Origin: Isosphaeraceae bacterium EP7
GTDB lineage: Bacteria; Planctomycetota; Planctomycetia; Isosphaerales; Isosphaeraceae
DNA length: 64,000 nt
Reading direction: 5' to 3'
NCBI GenBank assembly: GCA_038400315.1
Contig: CP151667.1
Location: 6,087,174-6,151,173, forward strand
The notes beneath the pieces were generated by a model that was not told the DNA's origin, did not search any database, and was given only the letters and a program-made list of their open reading frames with translations. Each line of letters begins with the position of its first letter. Within the stretch, counting starts at the first letter, position 1. Positions 63,990 to 64,000 of the stretch are shown here, piece by piece. The translations under genes and the position numbers were made by a program.

Positions 63990-64000
63990 CCGGGCCGCCT

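Overview
The window looks like a chromosome segment of a planctomycete, most likely of the Isosphaeraceae. The evidence is high GC with strong third-position G/C bias, giant secreted beta-rich proteins with an N-terminal LE-x-LE-x-R type motif, glycine decarboxylase split into two subunits, and integrase tails of the kind seen in this phylum. The lineage is an inference from gene style, not from a marker-gene comparison.

Layout. 0.8-4.3 kb: translation/secretion cluster ffh-rpsP-trmD-rplS, with no rimM between rpsP and trmD, closed by a strong terminator. 4.4-5.3 kb: TerC-like membrane protein (minus strand). 5.7-9.8 kb: 1367-residue surface protein with Ig-like and FG-GAP-like repeats. 9.9-14.6 kb: a four-gene signalling cluster (three-PAS histidine kinase, receiver, receiver-kinase hybrid, receiver with an unknown tail), then tRNA-Lys(CUU). 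14.8-16.1 kb: gene-poor, decayed DNA. 16.1-17.4 kb: an IS630-type element whose transposase is split over two frames. 17.4-20.3 kb: a DUF3494 (ice-binding-like)/Calx-beta surface protein. 20.5-28.6 kb: a tripartite RND efflux locus (OMF with C-terminal LysM-like domain, small membrane protein, MFP, AcrB-like pump).

29.9-43.8 kb is the accessory core. An intact tRNA-Met(CAU) at 43.8 kb and a 120-bp direct repeat carrying its 3' 47 nt at 30.2 kb bracket a 13.6-kb island. Its cargo is phosphoketolase, a HlyD/RbbA/YhhJ-type ABC export cluster, a broken polyphosphate kinase 2 fragment, a dead IS110, two nested IS630-type elements and the C-terminal stub of a tyrosine integrase beside the tRNA. Left of the island are tails of a second related integrase; just inside it are further tail-like remnants and a tRNA-Leu(UAA) 3' fragment. 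The locus therefore looks like a repeatedly used integration site.

44-52 kb: a NagB-like protein lacking a catalytic Asp, a secreted esterase-like protein, and a TetR-MFP-RND efflux operon with two matching palindromic candidate operators. 52-53.5 kb: CNNM/CorC-type transporter. 53.8-59.2 kb: gcvT-gcvH-gcvPA-gcvPB plus a lipoate ligase, a self-consistent glycine cleavage module (gcvH carries the lipoyl lysine; the ligase would charge it; no L-protein here). 59.7-64 kb: FHA protein, MoxR ATPase, MsrB, DoxX-like protein and a transglutaminase-like protease.
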